A stretch of DNA of 64,000 nucleotides from Flavobacterium sp. Root901 (lineage in GTDB: Bacteria > Bacteroidota > Bacteroidia > Flavobacteriales > Flavobacteriaceae): NCBI RefSeq assembly GCF_001429765.1, contig NZ_LMJB01000005.1, positions 1,207,556 through 1,271,555 on the forward strand, given 5' to 3'. Each line of letters begins with the position of its first letter. The first letter of the stretch is position 1. Under the pieces are notes generated by a model. The model did no database searches. It saw nothing but the letters and a program-made list of their open reading frames with translations, and had not been told where the DNA came from. Both the position numbers and the translations under genes were made by a program. This document shows, one piece after another, positions 52,314-60,279 of this stretch.

Positions 52314-53600
52314 ATGTCAAAAACATTATTAGAAAAAATATCTTCAGTTGAGTCTTTAAAAAAAGCTTGGGATAATTTAGATAAAACTAATAAATCTTCA
52401 CACGGTTTTTCTGGAGAAACAATTGAAGACTTTGAAAAAAATAAAGATGATAAAATTGCTTCTATATCCTCTCTTTTATTAAAAGGTAAATATTTTTTCT
52501 CGGCCAATAGAGCCGTTTTGATTCCAAAGAATAATGGAAAATTTAGACCATTACAAATTCCTGAAGTCTCAGATAGAATTGTATTGAAAGTTATCGCGAT
52601 TGAGCTTGAAAACTTATTTAAAAATGTTATTGAAAAAAGCAATGGTTATAGTTTTGCATATCAAAAAAAACTTGGGACAAAAGATGCTATTTTCAAAATC
52701 ATTGAACATTACAGAAATGGTTATGTATATTCTTTAGAGGCAGATTTAATAAATTTTTTTGGAACGGTTAATAAGGAAGATTTGTTAAGTAACTTCATAT
52801 ATCCTAAACTTCAAGATGAATCTATTAATAAATTATTAGAAAAAGCATTAAATCAGGAACTTAAAGGTTTAGAAGATTTTAGTGATGAAGAAAAATCTAA
52901 TTTTAAAGATGTACACAAAGGTATACCACAAGGAAATCCTTTATCACCACTGCTTTCTAATATATTTCTTTCGCCTTTTGATCAATTTCTTGTTAAAAAA
53001 GATTACAAATTAGTTCGTTATGCAGATGATTTTGTAATTCTTTGTAAAACTAAGGAACAATGTGAACAAGCTTATTTAGATTGTTGTGAAATTTTAAAAG
53101 AGTTAAAATTAGATATTCATAGTTTAGAAGAAGGTGAAAAGACTAAGATAATTAAGATTGATGTTGAGTCTTTGACTTTTCTTTCTGTAACTTTTGATGG
53201 AGTAGACATTTATCCGTCTTTAGCCAATTTTGAAAGATTAAAATCGAAAATTAGAGATGCGTGTAATGGTAAAGTCAATCATACAGTTTTTTCCCTCTTA
53301 AAAAAAATAATTAATATGCAGGATGGTTGGATATCATCATTTATCTATACTAACTTGTATAAATATTCTGAAGAACTTGATTACTATATTGATAGACAAT
53401 TGTTTTTAGCTCTAAATAAACTTGGCTGGAGATTTAACAAAGCAAGTTTAGTGAAATTACCCAAGAAATTTAGACATAAGAATGAAAGTAATGTTTGCGT
53501 GTCTAGGGAACAACGATTAAGCTCAGGAATCACTCTTTCAACTAAATTAATAAGAGACAAATTGAAAAGCTATAATGATAACTTAGAAAATAAAAGATAA
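52314..53600 (+). CDS. Stand-alone reverse transcriptase (group II-like / possible defence-associated RT)
   Basis: The 428-residue RT has the fingers-palm order of bacterial RTs: an RT1 region YFFSANRAVLIPKNNGKFRP (about 60-79), motif A D144 in EADLINFFGTVN, motif B GIPQGNPLSPLLSNIF (203-218), and catalytic motif C YADD at 236-239 with D238-D239, then RT6/RT7 and a thumb to about residue 340. About 90 further residues match no HNH or maturase finger domain I know. The QGxxxSP form of motif B is the ordinary one, not the diversity-generating-retroelement variant. No intron domain V follows. It sits alone between nrdA and pheA. Biological role is inference. Confidence 0.9.
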   Translation: MSKTLLEKISSVESLKKAWDNLDKTNKSSHGFSGETIEDFEKNKDDKIASISSLLLKGKYFFSANRAVLIPKNNGKFRPLQIPEVSDRIVLKVIAIELENLFKNVIEKSNGYSFAYQKKLGTKDAIFKIIEHYRNGYVYSLEADLINFFGTVNKEDLLSNFIYPKLQDESINKLLEKALNQELKGLEDFSDEEKSNFKDVHKGIPQGNPLSPLLSNIFLSPFDQFLVKKDYKLVRYADDFVILCKTKEQCEQAYLDCCEILKELKLDIHSLEEGEKTKIIKIDVESLTFLSVTFDGVDIYPSLANFERLKSKIRDACNGKVNHTVFSLLKKIINMQDGWISSFIYTNLYKYSEELDYYIDRQLFLALNKLGWRFNKASLVKLPKKFRHKNESNVCVSREQRLSSGITLSTKLIRDKLKSYNDNLENKR

Positions 53601-53728
53601 TTCAATTTTAGAAACTTTCAATCTCAATTATAAATATCTTATTTTAAACCCATATTTTTATATTATCATACAAATCATCCTAAATTTGTTAAGAAATCCT
53701 TTTTTGTTTCATAAAATGCAATCTTTTT

Positions 53729-53759
53729 TTTGGTGCACTAAAAATAATTTATACATTCG
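53729..53759 (+). promoter_or_regulatory. Promoter of the pheA operon
   Basis: A -33 TTTG (53729-53732) and a -7 TACATTCG (53752-53759, one mismatch to TAnnTTTG) are separated by 19 bp, the spacing expected for Bacteroidota. It lies about 30 bp before the leader peptide ATG. Confidence 0.65.
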
Positions 53760-53788
53760 CAAAGAATTTACAAAATAACACAAACAAA

Positions 53789-53869
53789 ATGGCAGCAAAC
53801 CGTTTTTATTTTAGCAACAATTTTTATTTCTTCTTTAGTAGAAGTCAGGATTGTGCTATGGTTATTTGA
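53789..53869 (+). CDS. pheA operon leader peptide (26 residues, Phe/Tyr rich)
   Basis: A short open frame from ATG 53789 to TGA 53867-53869 encodes 26 residues. Six of them are Phe and two Tyr, clustered as RFYFSNNFYFFFSR (residues 5-18). This is the classic composition of an attenuator leader for a phenylalanine/tyrosine pathway. It follows a promoter with correct spacing and precedes antiterminator and terminator hairpins and then pheA. Shortage of charged tRNA-Phe (or tRNA-Tyr) would stall the ribosome on these codons. It is too short for ordinary gene callers. Confidence 0.85.
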   Translation: MAANRFYFSNNFYFFFSRSQDCAMVI

Positions 53870-53929
53870 GAAATATTTAAGACAAATAAAACTAATATAC
53901 AATCCTGATGCAAATCAGGATTTTTTTTT
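53845..53929 (+). promoter_or_regulatory. Ribosome-mediated transcription attenuator of pheA
   Basis: Segment 2, TCAGGATTGT (53845-53854, inside the leader frame just after the Phe/Tyr codons), is perfectly complementary over 10 bp to segment 3, ACAATCCTGA (53899-53908): the antiterminator. Segment 3 also overlaps the terminator stem AATCCTGAT (53901-53909) / ATCAGGATT (53914-53922), loop GCAA, followed by a T run to 53929. The two structures are mutually exclusive. pheA starts 6 bp after the T run. Confidence 0.85.
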
Positions 53930-53935
53930 GACTAT

Positions 53936-54763
53936 ATGACAGCGAAAATTGCAATACAAGGTATTAAAGGATCTTTTCATCATCAGGTTGTGAAGGAGTA
54001 TTTCTCTGAAAACGTGGATATTGATGAATGTCTTTCTTTTGAAGAATTGATCGACAGCCTTATTGCCGGAAAATCTGATCAGGCGGTTATGGCGATCGAG
54101 AATTCGATTGCAGGTCCGATTATACCGAATTATGCTTTGATCGACAAAAATAATCTTCACATTATTGGAGAACATTATTTAAACATTCAGCAAAATTTAA
54201 TGGCTTTAAAAGGTCAGAAAATTGAAGATATAAAAGAAGTTCATTCACACCCAATGGCACTTTTGCAGTGTATGGATTTTTTGAAACAATATCCAAATAT
54301 TAAATTGGTTGAAGATAAAGATACAGCAGAAACAGCCAGAAGAATCCAGGAAAAACAGCTCACCGGGATTGCAGCGATTGCAAGTGAAACAGCTTCTGAA
54401 ATGTATGATCTGGATATTATTGCGCCATCTATTCAAACGATCAAAAATAATATGACCCGTTTTGTGATCATCAAAAAGCAAAATTCATTTTTGCCGGAAA
54501 GCGAAATTAACAGAGCTTCTGTAAAATTTGAATTGGATCATAAAAGAGGAAGTCTGGCGGCAGTTTTAAATGTAATGAGTGACTGCAAACTGAATTTGAC
54601 AAAAATCCAGTCGCTGCCAAAAATTGAAACGCCCTGGAAATATTCGTTTTTTGTCGATGTGACTTTCGAAAAATACGAAGATTACGCAAAAGCAAAAGCG
54701 CTATTAAATATAATGGCAGAATATTTTAAAGTGCTTGGAGAATATAGAAATACGAGGCCATAG
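53936..54763 (+). CDS. pheA: Prephenate dehydratase
   Basis: The 275-residue enzyme converts prephenate to phenylpyruvate, the committed step to phenylalanine. The first 180 residues are the PDT fold, ending in the conserved NNMTRFVIIKK, which carries the Thr-Arg-Phe active-site motif. The last 85 residues are an ACT domain (FELDHKRGSLAAVLNVM, IQSLPKIETPWKYSFFVDV) for Phe feedback. No chorismate mutase domain is fused here; it is fused to DAHP synthase further along the operon. Expression should be controlled by the attenuator just upstream. Confidence 0.94.
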   Translation: MTAKIAIQGIKGSFHHQVVKEYFSENVDIDECLSFEELIDSLIAGKSDQAVMAIENSIAGPIIPNYALIDKNNLHIIGEHYLNIQQNLMALKGQKIEDIKEVHSHPMALLQCMDFLKQYPNIKLVEDKDTAETARRIQEKQLTGIAAIASETASEMYDLDIIAPSIQTIKNNMTRFVIIKKQNSFLPESEINRASVKFELDHKRGSLAAVLNVMSDCKLNLTKIQSLPKIETPWKYSFFVDVTFEKYEDYAKAKALLNIMAEYFKVLGEYRNTRP

Positions 54764-54807
54764 ATGGCAAAATTGAATTTTTAAAATTCCAAATTTGTAA
54801 TGAAAGT

Positions 54808-54891
54808 TGTCAGGCTGAGCGGAGTCGAAGCCCTTCAAAGTTAATAAGAGCTTTACAATAAAAAAGTCCTTCGACTTCGCTCAGGAGGACA
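54808..54891. repeat. Palindromic element of the CTGAGCGGAGTCGAAG family, copy 1
   Basis: The arms 54808-54833 and 54866-54891 are inverted repeats with core CTGAGCGGAGTCGAAG / CTTCGACTTCGCTCAG. It lies between pheA and the aminotransferase gene. Confidence 0.75.
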
Positions 54892-54924
54892 AAACAAGAA
54901 ATTGAAAAGAGAATAAATAAAATC

Positions 54925-56070
54925 ATGATTACAACAGCAAAACGATTAGACACAGTTGAAGAATACTACTTTTCATCAAAACTGAGAGAAGTGAGACAAC
55001 TGATGTCTGAAGGAAAATCGATCATCAATATGGGAATTGGAAGCCCTGATTTGAGTCCGTCAAGCGCCGTAATTGAAGCAGTCGCTGCGGCAATTCAGGA
55101 CGAAAACGGGCATGGTTATCAGAGTTATCAGGGATTACCGGAAATGAGACAGGCGATGGCGGATTTTTATCAGGATCAGTTTGGTGTTGCAGTGAATCCG
55201 AATAATGAGATTTTACCATTAATGGGTTCAAAAGAAGGAATTATGCATATTTCGCTGGCATTTTTAAATGAAGGCGATCACGTTTTGATTCCGAATCCGG
55301 GTTATCCAACTTATACTTCGGTAACCAATTTGGTAGGAGCGGTTCCGGTTTATTATGATTTAAAAGAAGAAAATGCCTGGGAACCGGATTTTGAAGCTTT
55401 AGAAAAACTGGATCTTTCGAAAGTAAAAATAATGTGGCTGGGTTATCCGCACATGCCGACAGGAGCCAGAGGAAGTTTAGCGTTATTTGAAAAATTGGTA
55501 GCTTTTGCTAAAAAACACAACATATTATTGATCAATGACAATCCGTATAGTTTTGTTTTGAATGATAATCCGATGAGTTTATTACAGGTTGAAGATGCAA
55601 AAGATGTGGCTTTAGAATTAAACTCTTTAAGTAAAACGTTCAACATGGCTGGTTGGAGAGTTGGAATGGTTTTAGGAAATCCAGAAATCATCGATGCAGT
55701 TCTGAAAGTAAAAAGCAACATGGACAGCGGTATGTTCTACGGAATTCAGAAAGGAGCGATTGCGGCTTTAAAATGTGATAAATCGTGGTTTGAAGATCAA
55801 AATAAAATTTACAGACACCGAAGAGAATTAACCGAAAAGCTGGCAGAAAAATTAGGCTGTAAAGTGTATAAAGAAGGAGTTGGATTATTTGTTTGGGCCA
55901 AGCTTCCAGAAGGAATCCAATCAGCAGAGAAGTTCATTGACGAAATATTATATGAGAAACATATTTTCATCACGCCGGGAACTATTTTTGGAAATAACGG
56001 CGAAGGATATATCAGATTCTCATTGTGTGTGAAAGAAGAAAAAGTACAAGAAGCGATAGATAGATTTTAA
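54925..56070 (+). CDS. PLP-dependent aromatic/aspartate-type aminotransferase
   Basis: The 381-residue fold-type I aminotransferase has the PLP-lysine motif LNSLSKTFNMAGWRVGMVLG, the cofactor-binding LMGSKEGIMHISLAFLNEGD and IPNPGYPTYTSV segments, and the C-terminal FVWAKLPEGIQSAEKF and YIRFSLCVKEE. Its place between pheA and tyrA suggests that it makes phenylalanine and tyrosine from phenylpyruvate and hydroxyphenylpyruvate. The fold would equally allow an aspartate or LL-DAP-type activity, so the substrate is inferred from context. Confidence 0.9.
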   Translation: MITTAKRLDTVEEYYFSSKLREVRQLMSEGKSIINMGIGSPDLSPSSAVIEAVAAAIQDENGHGYQSYQGLPEMRQAMADFYQDQFGVAVNPNNEILPLMGSKEGIMHISLAFLNEGDHVLIPNPGYPTYTSVTNLVGAVPVYYDLKEENAWEPDFEALEKLDLSKVKIMWLGYPHMPTGARGSLALFEKLVAFAKKHNILLINDNPYSFVLNDNPMSLLQVEDAKDVALELNSLSKTFNMAGWRVGMVLGNPEIIDAVLKVKSNMDSGMFYGIQKGAIAALKCDKSWFEDQNKIYRHRRELTEKLAEKLGCKVYKEGVGLFVWAKLPEGIQSAEKFIDEILYEKHIFITPGTIFGNNGEGYIRFSLCVKEEKVQEAIDRF

Positions 56071-56125
56071 GTATTAAGATTTAAGATTTAAGAATCAAGA
56101 TTTTAGATTTTTTTGTCAAAGATTA

Positions 56126-56188
56126 TCAGGCTGAGCGGAGTCGAAGCCCGTGCCAATTGGAACGCCCTTCGACTTCGCTCAGGGTGAC
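56126..56188. repeat. Palindromic element of the CTGAGCGGAGTCGAAG family, copy 2
   Basis: Inverted arms with the same core as copy 1. It fills the spacer between the aminotransferase gene and tyrA, directly preceded by 7-bp tandem words of the ATTTAAG type (about 56072-56108). Confidence 0.75.
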
Positions 56189-56230
56189 AAATGAAAAAAG
56201 ATCTGGAAACAGCTTCAAATAAAAAAGAAT

Positions 56231-57088
56231 ATGAAAGTATACGTAATAGGAATAGGATTAATTGGTGGCTCGATGGTGTTAGACATTAAAGGGCGTTATC
56301 CTGAAGCGACTATTTTCGGGATTGACAATAACGAAAAACATGTGCAGGAAGCCATTGATTTAGGAGTTATTGATCAGGAAGGGAAAATGGAAGATCTGAA
56401 GGATGCCGATTTTGTAATTGTTTCGGTTCCGGTTGATGTCGCGCTGACAGTTTTACCAAAAGTACTGGATTCTGTTGGAGACAAAACAATTGTTTTTGAA
56501 GTGGGATCGACTAAAAAACCAATTTGTGAAGCGGTAGCCAGTCATCCGAAAAGAAGAAATTTTATCGCTACACATCCGATTGCCGGAACAGAGTTTTCCG
56601 GACCATCGGCAGCAATAAGAGGATTGTTTCAGGGAAAAACGAATATCATTTGCGAAGTGGAAAAAACCACTTTCAAACTGCAGGAAAAAGCATTAAATCT
56701 TTTTACGGCAATCGGAATGAGGATTCGATATATGGATCCGACTTCTCACGACAAACACATAGCTTACGTTTCGCATTTGTCGCATATTAGTTCGTTTATG
56801 CTGGGGAAAACAGTAATGAATAAGGAAAAAGACGAACAGGATATTTTTGATATGGCGGGAAGTGGATTTGAAAGTACTGTTCGTCTCGCAAAAAGTTCGC
56901 CGGCCATGTGGACCCCGATTTTTAAACAAAATAAAGAACACGTTCTGGAAACCTTAGAAGAATATATTACAAATCTGAGTCGGTTTAGGGATTTGCTGAA
57001 AGATGAAAATTACAATGCCATTTTTGAAGAAATGGAAAGCACAAATAAAATAAAAGAGATATTAAACGGATTAACAATTAAAAAGTAA
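56231..57088 (+). CDS. tyrA: Prephenate dehydrogenase
   Basis: The 285-residue NAD(P)-dependent enzyme oxidatively decarboxylates prephenate to 4-hydroxyphenylpyruvate for tyrosine synthesis. It has the Rossmann start MKVYVIGIGLIGGSMVLDIK, the substrate-site motif RRNFIATHPIAGTEFSGP with the key His, and the helical C-domain HDKHIAYVSHLSHISSFML. No chorismate mutase or ACT domain is fused. It follows the aminotransferase gene and lies 13 bp before the DAHP synthase-chorismate mutase gene. Confidence 0.94.
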   Translation: MKVYVIGIGLIGGSMVLDIKGRYPEATIFGIDNNEKHVQEAIDLGVIDQEGKMEDLKDADFVIVSVPVDVALTVLPKVLDSVGDKTIVFEVGSTKKPICEAVASHPKRRNFIATHPIAGTEFSGPSAAIRGLFQGKTNIICEVEKTTFKLQEKALNLFTAIGMRIRYMDPTSHDKHIAYVSHLSHISSFMLGKTVMNKEKDEQDIFDMAGSGFESTVRLAKSSPAMWTPIFKQNKEHVLETLEEYITNLSRFRDLLKDENYNAIFEEMESTNKIKEILNGLTIKK

Positions 57089-57101
57089 ACTATAAATTAA
57101 G

Positions 57102-58184
57102 ATGGAAAATAAGAAAGAAATGAGAAAGTGGTTAGAAGATTTCAATTTAAATCACCCACTTGTGATAGCTGGACCTTGTAGTGCAGAAACGGAAGATCAG
57201 GTTTTGAAAATCGCTCACGAATTAAAAGATTCTAAAGTAAGCGTTTTCAGAGCTGGAATCTGGAAACCAAGAACGCGTCCGGGAGGATTTGAAGGTGTTG
57301 GTGAAATCGGATTAAAATGGTTACAAAAAGCAAAAGCTGAAACTGGTTTATTAATGGGTACTGAAGTTGCGACTGCAGCTCACTGTAAACTGGCTTTGGA
57401 ACATGATATCGACGTATTATGGGTTGGTGCACGTACAACGGCAAACCCTTTTGCAGTTCAGGAAATTGCAGATACTTTAAAAGGTACAGATAAAATCGTT
57501 TTGGTTAAAAATCCTGTAAACCCGGATTTAGCTTTATGGTTAGGTGGTGTTGAGCGTTTACACATGGCTGGAATTGAGAAATTAGGTGTAATTCACAGAG
57601 GTTTCTCTACTTACGAAAAAACAAAATACAGAAACATTCCAGAGTGGCAGATTGCTATCGAATTGCAAAATAAATTCCCTGATTTACCATTAATCATCGA
57701 TCCATCTCACATTACTGGAGATCGTAAAATGATTTTTGAAGTAACTCAAGAGGCTTTAGATTTGAATTACGACGGTATGATTATCGAAACGCACTACGAT
57801 CCGGACAACGCCTGGTCTGATGCTGCGCAACAAGTTACTCCAGATTCTTTGAAACAAATCATCAAAGATTTGACTATCAGAAAAACGGATGACACTACAG
57901 ATGAGTACAGCCAAAAAATGAAAAAACTAAGAGCTAACATCGATGTTTTGGATGCTAATTTATTAGAACTTTTAGGAAAACGTATGAAAGTTGCTGACGA
58001 AATTGGTCAGGTGAAAAAAGATGCTAACGTTGCCATTCTTCAAAACAACCGTTGGAACGAAATCTTAGGGAAAATGATTTTGGAAGGTGAGAAAAAAGGT
58101 CTTACTGAAGAATTCGTTTTAAGAATGTTCAAAGCAATTCACCAGGAAAGTATTGGTCACCAGGAGAAAATTTTCAACGCATAA
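57102..58184 (+). CDS. Bifunctional DAHP synthase / chorismate mutase
   Basis: The 360-residue protein joins a KDSA-like (type I beta) DAHP synthase (about 1-265; VIAGPCSAETEDQ, RTRPGGFEGVGEIGLKWLQ, LIIDPSHITGDRKMIFEV) to an AroQ-type chorismate mutase (about 275-355; LRANIDVLDANLLELLGKRM, KVADEIGQVKKDANVAILQN). It therefore catalyses both the first step of the shikimate pathway and chorismate to prephenate. The order is catalytic domain first, with CM as the C-terminal regulatory/mutase unit. It ends the pheA-tyrA operon and is followed by a terminator. Confidence 0.94.
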   Translation: MENKKEMRKWLEDFNLNHPLVIAGPCSAETEDQVLKIAHELKDSKVSVFRAGIWKPRTRPGGFEGVGEIGLKWLQKAKAETGLLMGTEVATAAHCKLALEHDIDVLWVGARTTANPFAVQEIADTLKGTDKIVLVKNPVNPDLALWLGGVERLHMAGIEKLGVIHRGFSTYEKTKYRNIPEWQIAIELQNKFPDLPLIIDPSHITGDRKMIFEVTQEALDLNYDGMIIETHYDPDNAWSDAAQQVTPDSLKQIIKDLTIRKTDDTTDEYSQKMKKLRANIDVLDANLLELLGKRMKVADEIGQVKKDANVAILQNNRWNEILGKMILEGEKKGLTEEFVLRMFKAIHQESIGHQEKIFNA

Positions 58185-58287
58185 TTTTCTTTAAATCATA
58201 TAAGTGCTATAAGAGAAATTCAGTTTTTATAAATTTTGATTTAAAGTTTTCTTATAACATTAATTAAAAATAGATTGTTTTTTAAGA

Positions 58288-58327
58288 ATCTCCATCGCTT
58301 TGTTAAAGAAGCAGTGGGGATTTTTTG
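58288..58327 (+). terminator. Terminator of the aromatic amino-acid operon
   Basis: A two-part stem, AATCTCC / GGGGATT with inner GCTT / AAGC, is followed by six T, about 100 bp after the stop codon. Confidence 0.7.
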
Positions 58328-58337
58328 TTTTAAAATA

Positions 58338-58441
58338 TAGCCCAATGTTTCAACCTTGGGGGCGAAATATATGTTCACAATCTTTGGACGCATTACGCAT
58401 AATAACAATCTTGTCTCCCAAGGTTGAAACCTTGGGCTATG
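58338..58441. repeat. REP-like palindromic unit 1 (ATAGCCCAAGG family)
   Basis: A 104-bp unit with terminal inverted repeats of 24 bp matching at 23 positions (outer word ATAGCCCAA, inner GTTTCAACCTTGGG). The interior has TATATGTTCACAATCTTT on one side and an AT-rich centre. Confidence 0.8.
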
Positions 58442-58461
58442 TTTGAAAATATTTTTAATTA

Positions 58462-58558
58462 TAGATTTCAACCTTGGGGGCGCAATATATGTTCACAATC
58501 TTTAAACGAATTAGACATATTATAATCTTTGTCTCCCAAGGTTGAAACCTTGGGCCAT
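58462..58558. repeat. REP-like palindromic unit 2 (ATAGCCCAAGG family)
   Basis: A 97-bp second unit with the same order: TTTCAACCTTGGGGGCG, then the ATATATGTTCACAATCTTT segment, then CCCAAGGTTGAAACCTTGGG. The two units are in the same orientation, a tandem pair. Single motifs of the same family lie at 2441 and 2518. Confidence 0.8.
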
Positions 58559-58575
58559 GTTTAGAAATATTCATT

Positions 58576-58583
58576 TATCTTTG
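58576..58583 (+). promoter_or_regulatory. -7 box of rsgA
   Basis: TATCTTTG, an exact TAnnTTTG, lies between the REP-like pair and a 7-bp tandem word array of the ATCTAAA type (58602-58629) that ends just before the ATG. Confidence 0.55.
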
Positions 58584-58637
58584 CAAGAGATTTAAGGTTT
58601 AATCTAAAATCTAAAATCGCAAATCTAAAATTAAAGA

Positions 58638-59615
58638 ATGACAGGAACCGTTTATAAATCTACAGGAAGCTGGTATACCGTGAAATCTGAAAAAGGAGAT
58701 TTTGTGGAATGCCGTATGAAAGGTAAATTCAGAATAAAAGGAATTAAAAGTACCAATCCTATTGCTGTGGGTGATATTGTAGATTACGAGCTCGATGAAA
58801 CTTCAGATGCTGTAACGGGAACGATTCATACTATTCATGAACGTAAAAATTATATCGTTCGTAAATCGGTTAACCTTTCTAAACAGATTCATATCATTGC
58901 TTCAAATATAGATCAGGTTTTTCTTTTGATTACAATTGATAATCCGCCTACAACTACCAGTTTTATAGATCGATTTCTGGTAACTGCCGAAGCGTACGGA
59001 ATCGAAGCAATCCTTGTTTTTAATAAAATTGACACACTTACAGAACAAACTTTAGACGATCAGCTTTATCTGCAGCATATTTACACTGAAATTGGATATA
59101 AATGCCTTCGGATTTCATCGACAGAAAATAAAGGGGTTGACAAACTGAGAGAAATGATGATCGGAAAAGTGAGTATGTTTTCCGGACATTCAGGTGTTGG
59201 AAAATCAACCTTGGTTAATGCTTTAGAACCGAGCCTTCACTTAAAAACTACTGTAATTTCAGAACAAAGTAAACAAGGTCAGCATACTACGACTTTTGCT
59301 GAAATGTATGATCTGTCTTTTGACGCAAGAATTATTGATACTCCGGGAATCAAAGGTTTTGGAATTGTCGATATGGAACCAACAGAAATCAGCGGTTACT
59401 TTCCTGAATTCTTCAAACTAAAAGATCAATGTAAATTCAACAACTGCCTGCATAAAGAAGAACCGCATTGTGCTATAAAAGCTGCTTTAGAAAAAGATGA
59501 AATTGCCTGGTCACGTTACAATAGCTACCTTAAAATCCTTGAAGGTGATGAAGAGCATTACCGCACAGATATTTATGGAGAAGACCGTGCGGCGAGTGAT
59601 GAAACGAGAAAATAA
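58638..59615 (+). CDS. rsgA: Ribosome small-subunit-dependent GTPase A
   Basis: The 325-residue late 30S assembly factor is a circularly permuted GTPase: an OB-fold (about 1-75), then the G4 motif FNKID, G1 GHSGVGKSTLVN and G3 DTPGIKGFG in permuted order, and a C-terminal zinc finger with CKFNNCLHKEEPHC. Length and order are normal. It probably forms a transcript of its own from the TATCTTTG promoter; dtd follows 146 bp later. Confidence 0.95.
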   Translation: MTGTVYKSTGSWYTVKSEKGDFVECRMKGKFRIKGIKSTNPIAVGDIVDYELDETSDAVTGTIHTIHERKNYIVRKSVNLSKQIHIIASNIDQVFLLITIDNPPTTTSFIDRFLVTAEAYGIEAILVFNKIDTLTEQTLDDQLYLQHIYTEIGYKCLRISSTENKGVDKLREMMIGKVSMFSGHSGVGKSTLVNALEPSLHLKTTVISEQSKQGQHTTTFAEMYDLSFDARIIDTPGIKGFGIVDMEPTEISGYFPEFFKLKDQCKFNNCLHKEEPHCAIKAALEKDEIAWSRYNSYLKILEGDEEHYRTDIYGEDRAASDETRK

Positions 59616-59761
59616 ATTTTTAATTCCAATTTCTAAATTATCTTTAAAATTCCAAATTCCAAATTTCAATTGTAGAGATGTATAGCTGTACATCTAAATC
59701 CAGAAAGTAAAATCCAAATAATCCTTTAATCTGTGGCTTAAAAAAACATATTCCAACAAAA

Positions 59762-60214
59762 ATGAAAGTAGTAATCCAAAGAGTTTCAGAAGCATCCGTA
59801 ACCATTGAAGGAAAAAAAACAGCAGATATTAAAAAAGGTTTATTGGTTTTAGTTGGAATTGAAGATGCCGATACTCAGGAGGATATTGACTGGCTTGTCG
59901 GAAAAATCATAAAAATGAGAATTTTTGGCGACGAAAATGATGTTATGAACTGCTCGGTTCAGGATATCGACGGCGAAATAATTGTTGTGAGTCAGTTTAC
60001 ACTTCATGCTTCTACAAAAAAAGGAAATCGTCCATCTTATATAAAAGCATCAAAGTCGGATTTTGCAATTCCGATGTATGAAAACTTTGTAAAAACTTTA
60101 GAAAAAGAGTTTAATAAGAAAGTTCAAACCGGAATTTTTGGTGCCGATATGAAAGTAAATCTTTTAAATGATGGCCCTGTAACGGTTGTAATAGACAGTA
60201 AAAATAAAGAGTAA
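59762..60214 (+). CDS. dtd: D-aminoacyl-tRNA deacylase
   Basis: The 150-residue protein starts with MKVVIQRVSEASVTI and has the two catalytic motifs of DTD, SQFTLHAST (SQFTL) and NDGPVTVVID (GPVT, with its gly-cis-Pro). It removes D-amino acids and glycine mischarged on tRNA. Normal length. It lies behind rsgA and before the DUF3857 genes. The spacer before it carries AAATTCCAA words and a partial CCACAGATTA element. Confidence 0.95.
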   Translation: MKVVIQRVSEASVTIEGKKTADIKKGLLVLVGIEDADTQEDIDWLVGKIIKMRIFGDENDVMNCSVQDIDGEIIVVSQFTLHASTKKGNRPSYIKASKSDFAIPMYENFVKTLEKEFNKKVQTGIFGADMKVNLLNDGPVTVVIDSKNKE

Positions 60215-60279
60215 AAAATAAGCTCAACAAGTGTTAAGGATTTCTAAAAATAATATATATTTGGCGAAATTACGTACTA

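Noticed and set aside
51744..53600. Diversity-generating retroelement with template and variable repeats
   Set aside because: The two 113-bp copies differ by a single G/C, not at adenines; motif B is the ordinary QGxxxSP form; and no target protein with a variable C-terminus is present.
52314..53935. Group II intron
   Set aside because: The RT resembles intron-encoded proteins, but no domain V/VI-like hairpin was seen downstream of it, there is no endonuclease domain, and the flanks do not look like a split gene.
58338..58558. CRISPR array
   Set aside because: Only two long palindromic units, no unique spacers of constant length, and no cas genes.
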